DNA of 27,125 bases from an uncultured Erysipelotrichaceae bacterium (GTDB lineage Bacteria > Bacillota_I > Bacilli_A > RF39 > UBA660): the NCBI GenBank assembly GCA_902783435.1, contig CACZQV010000049.1, forward strand, positions 1-27,125, given 5' to 3'. The notes under the pieces were generated by a model, which saw only the letters and a program-made list of their open reading frames with translations, made no database searches and had not been told where the DNA came from. Position numbers and translations under genes: made by a program. This document shows positions 23,205-27,125 of the stretch, piece by piece (position 1 is the first letter of the stretch; every line of letters starts with the position of its first letter).

Positions 23205-24557
23205 CTACTCACCCTTTAATTCTTGTACTTTTTGTTTAAATTCAGCTCCTCTAACTTCACACTCTTTATATTGATCCCAACTAGCACTAGCAGGAGATAA
23301 AACTACAACGTCACCAAAATTTACTATATCTTTTAATTTATCAAATCCATCAGATAAATGTTCATATACATATACATCTTTACCAATACTCTTAGCATAT
23401 TCAGCTACTCTATCTCTACAAGTACCAATTGCAATAATAGCTTTAACATTATTCATATATGGAGTTAAAAGATTAAAATCTTGACCTCTCTCCATTCCCC
23501 CTAAAAATATAATAGTAGGTTTATTAAAACTAGATAAAGCTATTTGTGCACATTTAATATTAGTAGCCTCTGTATCATTATAGTACTCTACCCCATTAAC
23601 AGTATCAACATATTCAAGTCTATGTTCTACTCCTTTAAAATTAGAAACAACATCAAATATTATTTCATTAGATACATTATATTCTTTAACAGCCATTATA
23701 GCAGCCATTACATTTTCTACATTATGCATACCTTTAATCTTAATATCATCTATACACATAATCTTTTTATCATAATAATAGATATCTCTATCTACAAGAT
23801 AACATCCATCTACCTTTTCCTTACTAGAAAAATACTTTTTAGTAGAAGAAATATTAACCATTTCATTTAATACATCATCATTATCATGATTTAATATAGC
23901 TATATCATTATCACTTTGATTATAAAACATCTTAGATTTAGTATTCTTATAATGTTCATATGTTTTCATAAAATCTATATGAGCCTCACTCAAATTAGTC
24001 ATTACACCTACATGTGGGTGAAAATCAACAAAATTTTCTCCTTGTTGACAAGAACATTCCATTACAATAATATCCCCACTTTTAACACTATTTAAAATAC
24101 TAGATAAAGGGTAACCAATATTACCAGCCAAATGTACCTTATCACCAAATGCCTTATGCATTATTTCATAAGTTATTGTAGTTGTTGTTGTTTTACCATT
24201 AGTACCAGTAATACCAATTATATCCACACCAGATGGTAATAATTTATAAGCCATTTCCACTTCATTAATAACAGGAATACCTAATTTCTTAGCAGTTAAT
24301 ACATATTTATGATCTATTGGTACTCCAGGATTCTTAATTAAATAATCAAATGTTTCATCTAATAAATCATCAGGATGAGATCCAAATACTAAATTAACAC
24401 CCATACCTCTTAATTCAGCAACTTGTTCCTTATCTTGTAAATCTTCTACTTTAAAATCATTTAAATATACAACATTTCCACGTTCCCTTAATACTTTTGC
24501 TGCTTGATAACCACTTCTCGCAAATCCTAATATTAATATCTTTTTATTTTCAAACAT
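23205..24557 (-). CDS. murD: UDP-N-acetylmuramoylalanine-D-glutamate ligase
   Basis: 450 aa cytoplasmic Mur ligase that adds D-Glu to UDP-MurNAc-L-Ala using ATP. The N-terminal Rossmann-like domain has ILILGFARSGYQAAKVL (7-23). The P-loop is GITGTNGKTTTTT (115-127). Then come the central domain with NLSEAHIDFM and the C-terminal domain with DTEATN (after VEYYN) and LSPASASWDQY. The segment usually read as E(L/I)SSFQL is ECSCQQ here, a divergent version. ATG 24557 has GGTGAT. It is first in the murD-murI operon, with a weak -10 (TATACT) upstream. It is divergent from the FemAB gene. Confidence 0.96.
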   Translation of the reverse strand: MFENKKILILGFARSGYQAAKVLRERGNVVYLNDFKVEDLQDKEQVAELRGMGVNLVFGSHPDDLLDETFDYLIKNPGVPIDHKYVLTAKKLGIPVINEVEMAYKLLPSGVDIIGITGTNGKTTTTTITYEIMHKAFGDKVHLAGNIGYPLSSILNSVKSGDIIVMECSCQQGENFVDFHPHVGVMTNLSEAHIDFMKTYEHYKNTKSKMFYNQSDNDIAILNHDNDDVLNEMVNISSTKKYFSSKEKVDGCYLVDRDIYYYDKKIMCIDDIKIKGMHNVENVMAAIMAVKEYNVSNEIIFDVVSNFKGVEHRLEYVDTVNGVEYYNDTEATNIKCAQIALSSFNKPTIIFLGGMERGQDFNLLTPYMNNVKAIIAIGTCRDRVAEYAKSIGKDVYVYEHLSDGFDKLKDIVNFGDVVVLSPASASWDQYKECEVRGAEFKQKVQELKGE

Positions 24558-24619
24558 AATATCACCACTATAAGTATACTATAATAAAATTGTTTTGACC
24601 ATAATTTAATGTTTTAATA

Positions 24620-24647
24620 TTGAAAGAAATCTATTATATGATATAAT
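24620..24647 (+). promoter_or_regulatory. Sigma-A promoter of the FemAB gene
   Basis: TTGAAA (24620-24625), 16 bases, TATAAT (24642-24647) with TGA just before the -10. Transcription would start near 24654, only about 15 bases before the ATG at 24671. Confidence 0.75.
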
Positions 24648-24670
24648 ATTTAATGATAGGAAGTGGGCAT

Positions 24671-25912
24671 ATGAAAATAGTTAAATTAAGTTCATCTCAA
24701 TTTGATAAATTTGCATCAACTCATAGATATAGAAATTATTTTCAAACATCAATGTACGCCAATGTAATGATAAAATTTGGGTATCGTGCTCAATTTCTTG
24801 GTATAGTTAACGATGAAAATAAACTTATGGGTGCAACATTAATAATATATAAAGAAGTTTTCATGGGAAATAAAATTGCATATGCTCCTCATGGTATATT
24901 GTTTAATTATGAAGACCCTGAAACTGTAAAAGAAATGACTCAAAAGCTAAAAAAAGTATTGGGTAAACAAGGATTTATGTTATTAAGAATAGATCCATAT
25001 ATTCCATTAACAATACGAGATTATGAAGGTAATATAATGAACTTTAATAATAAAGGAAATACAATTACTGATAATCTAATAAAAGCTGGATTTAAATATA
25101 AAGGTAAAAATCTTTTCTTTGAAACAGAAAAACCACGTTGGGAAGCATTAGTACTATTACAAAGAGATATAAGAGAAATATTTGCAAAACTAGATAAAAG
25201 AACAAGAAATAAAATTAGAAAAGCAAGTAGTAGTGGTATAGAAGTAATAAAAAATGAAGAAAGAGATGTAAAAGATTTATATAACTTTGTTGGCAAAAAA
25301 GAAAACAAACCACTTTCATACTATAAAACACTAATTGAAAAATTTGAAAGTAATATAGAAATATACTATGCAAGAATAAATACTGAAACATTTTTAATAA
25401 ATAGTAGAAGAAGCTACGAAAAAGAAATTGAATTCAATGAAACTTTAGCAGAAAAAGTTCAAGATATGAGTCTAGATCCTAAAGAAAGAAACAATTACTT
25501 AAATAAAAAAATGGAATCAGATAAATTAATCACATCATATAAAAACCATCTATTGAAAGCTACTGATTTATTAAAAAGTAATCCCGATGGAATTATAATA
25601 GGCGGCATAATGATAATAAAGTATGACAATGCTGCATATATAATTAGTGAAGGTATAGATGAGGAATATGGCTATTTAAATGCTGGATATTTACTTAAAT
25701 GGCAATTAATAAATGACTATAATAATCAAGGATTAAAATATTTAAACTTAAATGGTATTGTAGGTGATTTTGAAAATCCTAATGAATTCAGTGGATTAAA
25801 TGAATCAAAATTAGGATTTAATGCCACTATAACTGAATATATTGGTGAATTTGATATAGTATTAAATGCATTTGCATATAATTGGTACTCAAAAATGAAT
25901 AAAGACAAATAA
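24671..25912 (+). CDS. FemAB/FemX-family peptidyltransferase
   Basis: 413 aa from ATG 24671 (MKIVKLSSSQF), preceded by AGGAAGTGGG; an ATG at 24653 lies at the predicted transcription start and is rejected. FemAB enzymes use aminoacyl-tRNA to add the interpeptide-bridge amino acids to lipid II. Family features are YFQTSMYANVMIKFGYRAQF (23-42), KIAYAPHGILF, GFMLLRIDPYIP (about 101-112), LDKRTRNKIRKASSSGIEV (about 173-191), a helical hairpin arm (roughly 238-300, Glu/Lys-rich) and the C-terminal YLNAGYLLKWQLIN and GLNESKLGFNATITEYIGEFD. These match the two GNAT-like halves with a coiled-coil arm. Which amino acid is added cannot be told. It is divergent from murD, fitting a cell-wall neighbourhood. 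Confidence 0.93.
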   Translation: MKIVKLSSSQFDKFASTHRYRNYFQTSMYANVMIKFGYRAQFLGIVNDENKLMGATLIIYKEVFMGNKIAYAPHGILFNYEDPETVKEMTQKLKKVLGKQGFMLLRIDPYIPLTIRDYEGNIMNFNNKGNTITDNLIKAGFKYKGKNLFFETEKPRWEALVLLQRDIREIFAKLDKRTRNKIRKASSSGIEVIKNEERDVKDLYNFVGKKENKPLSYYKTLIEKFESNIEIYYARINTETFLINSRRSYEKEIEFNETLAEKVQDMSLDPKERNNYLNKKMESDKLITSYKNHLLKATDLLKSNPDGIIIGGIMIIKYDNAAYIISEGIDEEYGYLNAGYLLKWQLINDYNNQGLKYLNLNGIVGDFENPNEFSGLNESKLGFNATITEYIGEFDIVLNAFAYNWYSKMNKDK

Positions 25913-25938
25913 AAAAGATAATTAACATTATCTTTTTT
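25911..25938. terminator. Bidirectional terminator between convergent genes
   Basis: 12-bp stem AAAAAAGATAAT/ATTATCTTTTTT with loop TAAC. It overlaps the last bases of the FemAB stop (25910-25912) on one side and the first base of the opposite gene's stop (25938-25940) on the other, so one hairpin serves and overlaps both genes. Confidence 0.9.
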
Positions 25939-26552
25939 TATTTCATTTGTTTACAATATTCTTCAATATTTCTAGTTTTTACTCTAATCTTATTAACTTC
26001 CGTTTCAACATAATCACGTTGTTCATCTCTTGATTTACCAGTAGATAATAAACTTCTATATTTAATAAGTAACTCAAGTAAAAACTTCCTCATTTTCTTA
26101 CCAAGAATACCAACATTAGAAATATCTTCAAGAAAATCATACATCAAATTAACATCCTTTATTGTATGACAATAATTAAATAATGCCGAAGAAAATTGAT
26201 CAATAAAGAAATGAGTATGATTTACTTCATCTAACGCTAAAGTAACCAATAAACTATATATATTTATATTTAAATCACTATATTTTTCTATATTTATACT
26301 TAAGTAATCACTATATATAGTTAGTTTATCATCATCATAATCTATCTTCGAATTAATATTATTATAAATTAAACCTACAGTAACATCATTTAAATACTCT
26401 TCTATACTTTCATAACCATTTAAATTAGTTGGATATATTTCACAAGCCAAAAATATTTCTTTAGATACATATTGTCCATTTTTTCGTAACATTATTTCAT
26501 CTCGTAACAAATTATTTAAGTCTTGTCTAATTTCATCAATAGTTTTTTCCAT
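25938..26552 (-). CDS. Unknown soluble protein
   Basis: Not recognised. 204 aa from ATG 26552 (MEKTIDEIRQDL), chosen because GGGAG is 7 bases upstream; a TTG two codons earlier is less well placed. It is predicted largely helical, acidic in the middle (NSKIDYDDDKLTIYSDYL) and basic near the end. The segment LALDEVNHTHFFIDQFSSALFNYCH carries several His and acidic residues, but no defined metal motif. There is no signal peptide or transmembrane helix. It is monocistronic with its own promoter, between tuf and the FemAB gene. Confidence 0.75.
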   Translation of the reverse strand: MEKTIDEIRQDLNNLLRDEIMLRKNGQYVSKEIFLACEIYPTNLNGYESIEEYLNDVTVGLIYNNINSKIDYDDDKLTIYSDYLSINIEKYSDLNINIYSLLVTLALDEVNHTHFFIDQFSSALFNYCHTIKDVNLMYDFLEDISNVGILGKKMRKFLLELLIKYRSLLSTGKSRDEQRDYVETEVNKIRVKTRNIEEYCKQMK

Positions 26553-26573
26553 ATACAAACTCCCTTAGCGGTT

Positions 26574-26602
26574 ATTATAACAAAACTATATGATAAATAC
26601 AA
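26574..26602 (-). promoter_or_regulatory. Sigma-A promoter of the 26552 gene
   Basis: Minus strand TTGTAT (26597-26602), 17 bases, TATAAT (26574-26579) with TGn extension, lying immediately after the tuf terminator. Confidence 0.7.
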
Positions 26603-26606
26603 ACAA

Positions 26607-26632
26607 AAAAGAACTGAATAATCAGTTCTTTT
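26607..26632 (-). terminator. Intrinsic terminator of tuf
   Basis: 11-bp perfect stem AAAAGAACTGA/TCAGTTCTTTT with a 4-base loop and T-tract on the minus strand, 8 bases past the tuf stop. One of only two protein-gene terminators here that leave the stop codon free. Confidence 0.92.
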
Positions 26633-26640
26633 AATAATCA

Positions 26641-27125
26641 TTATTCAACGATTTCAGTTACTGAACCAGCACCTACAGTTCTTCCACCTTCACGGATAGA
26701 GAATTGAGTTCCTTGTTCAAGTGCGATTGAGTGAATTAATTCAACGCTCATATCGATATTATCTCCAGGCATAACCATTTCAGTTCCTTCTGGTAAAGTG
26801 ATAACACCAGTTACGTCAGTAGTTCTGAAATAGAATTGTGGACGATAGTTGTTGAAGAATGGAGTATGACGTCCACCTTCTTCTTTGCTTAGTACATATA
26901 CTGCAGCTTCGAATTTGTGATGTGGAGTAACTGTTCCAGGTTTAGCTAAAACTTGTCCTCTTTCAACTTCTTCACGAGCAATACCACGTAATAATACACC
27001 AGCATTGTCTCCAGCTTCAGCATAGTCTAATTGTTTACGGAACATTTCAATTCCAGTAACAACAGTCTTTTGAGTTGGACGAATACCAACGATTTCAACT
27101 TCATCATTAAGTTTTAATTGTCCAC
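26641..27125 (-). CDS. tuf: Elongation factor Tu (3' part; N-terminus beyond window)
   Basis: The C-terminal 160 or so residues of EF-Tu, which delivers aminoacyl-tRNA to the ribosome. Domain 2 runs from [20 protein letters not shown] (read upstream of the first in-window Met) to [20 protein letters not shown]. Domain 3 has [48 protein letters not shown] and the C-terminal [17 protein letters not shown]. The reading frame is open to the window edge, so this is a partial gene. Codon use is visibly less AT-biased than in neighbouring genes, as expected for a highly expressed gene. The apparent Met at 27045 is internal. Confidence 0.98.
   Translation of the reverse strand, partial: GQLKLNDEVEIVGIRPTQKTVVTGIEMFRKQLDYAEAGDNAGVLLRGIAREEVERGQVLAKPGTVTPHHKFEAAVYVLSKEEGGRHTPFFNNYRPQFYFRTTDVTGVITLPEGTEMVMPGDNIDMSVELIHSIALEQGTQFSIREGGRTVGAGSVTEIVE

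Noticed and set aside
23544..23870. Plus-strand ORF inside murD
   Set aside because: Antisense to a certain gene, with a biased Ile/Tyr/Phe/Ser composition.
25021..25308. Minus-strand ORF inside the FemAB gene (and another at 25726-25908)
   Set aside because: Shadows of the FemAB coding frame, without start signals or recognisable domains.

Overview
The window is very AT-rich, gene-dense bacterial chromosome, and almost every gene is on the minus strand. Protein families point to a low-GC Bacillota. The order murD-murI-eno-secG-rnr-(capA)-smpB-ssrA is close to the classical Firmicutes eno-secG-rnr-smpB-ssrA block. FemAB, SleC-like and CdaA proteins also fit, and strong GGAGG-type ribosome binding sites are common. 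TGA is used as a stop (end of the CapA gene), so this is not a code-4 mollicute. A Clostridia- or Erysipelotrichia-like, possibly spore-forming gut bacterium is my best guess. It rests on family recognition only, not on a search.

Layout on the minus strand, listed left to right by coordinate: 1-554 CdaA diadenylate cyclase (cut by the window edge); 698-2917 a second RNase R; 2971-3177 a DUF378 membrane protein; 3246-4280 an anchored NlpC/P60 cell-wall hydrolase; 4412-6773 a three-gene operon (read LysM, then a SleC pro-like domain, then a SleC-like core); 6822-8769 cysteine desulfurase and a TtcA-like tRNA thiolase, overlapping; 8868-10017 two unknown genes, one with a papain/transglutaminase-like triad; 10085-10966 DUF362. 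A secreted muramidase-like protein (11062-11808) is on the plus strand. Then follow several unrecognised genes (11827-16514) around an OFA-type MFS transporter, the tmRNA gene (16602-16981), smpB, capA-like, rnr, secG, eno, murI and murD. A FemAB ligase (24671-25912) is on the plus strand. The window ends with an unknown gene and the 3' part of tuf.

Three themes tie genes together. Cell-wall work: MurI, MurD, FemAB, NlpC/P60, SleC/LysM, and c-di-AMP from CdaA. RNA quality control: tmRNA, SmpB and two RNase R paralogues. Sulfur transfer to tRNA: desulfurase plus TtcA.

The most striking structural feature is the arrangement of gene ends. Of 14 intrinsic terminators that follow protein genes, 12 have a stop codon inside or overlapping the hairpin, and some terminators also contain the -35 box of the next promoter. 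The second striking feature is a SleC-type spore cortex-lytic zymogen split into two ORFs (pro-domain and core) joined by a TAATG overlap just after a run of five G. No CRISPR array, insertion sequence, tRNA or prophage was seen. No gene-free stretch exceeds 300 bases apart from the tmRNA locus.
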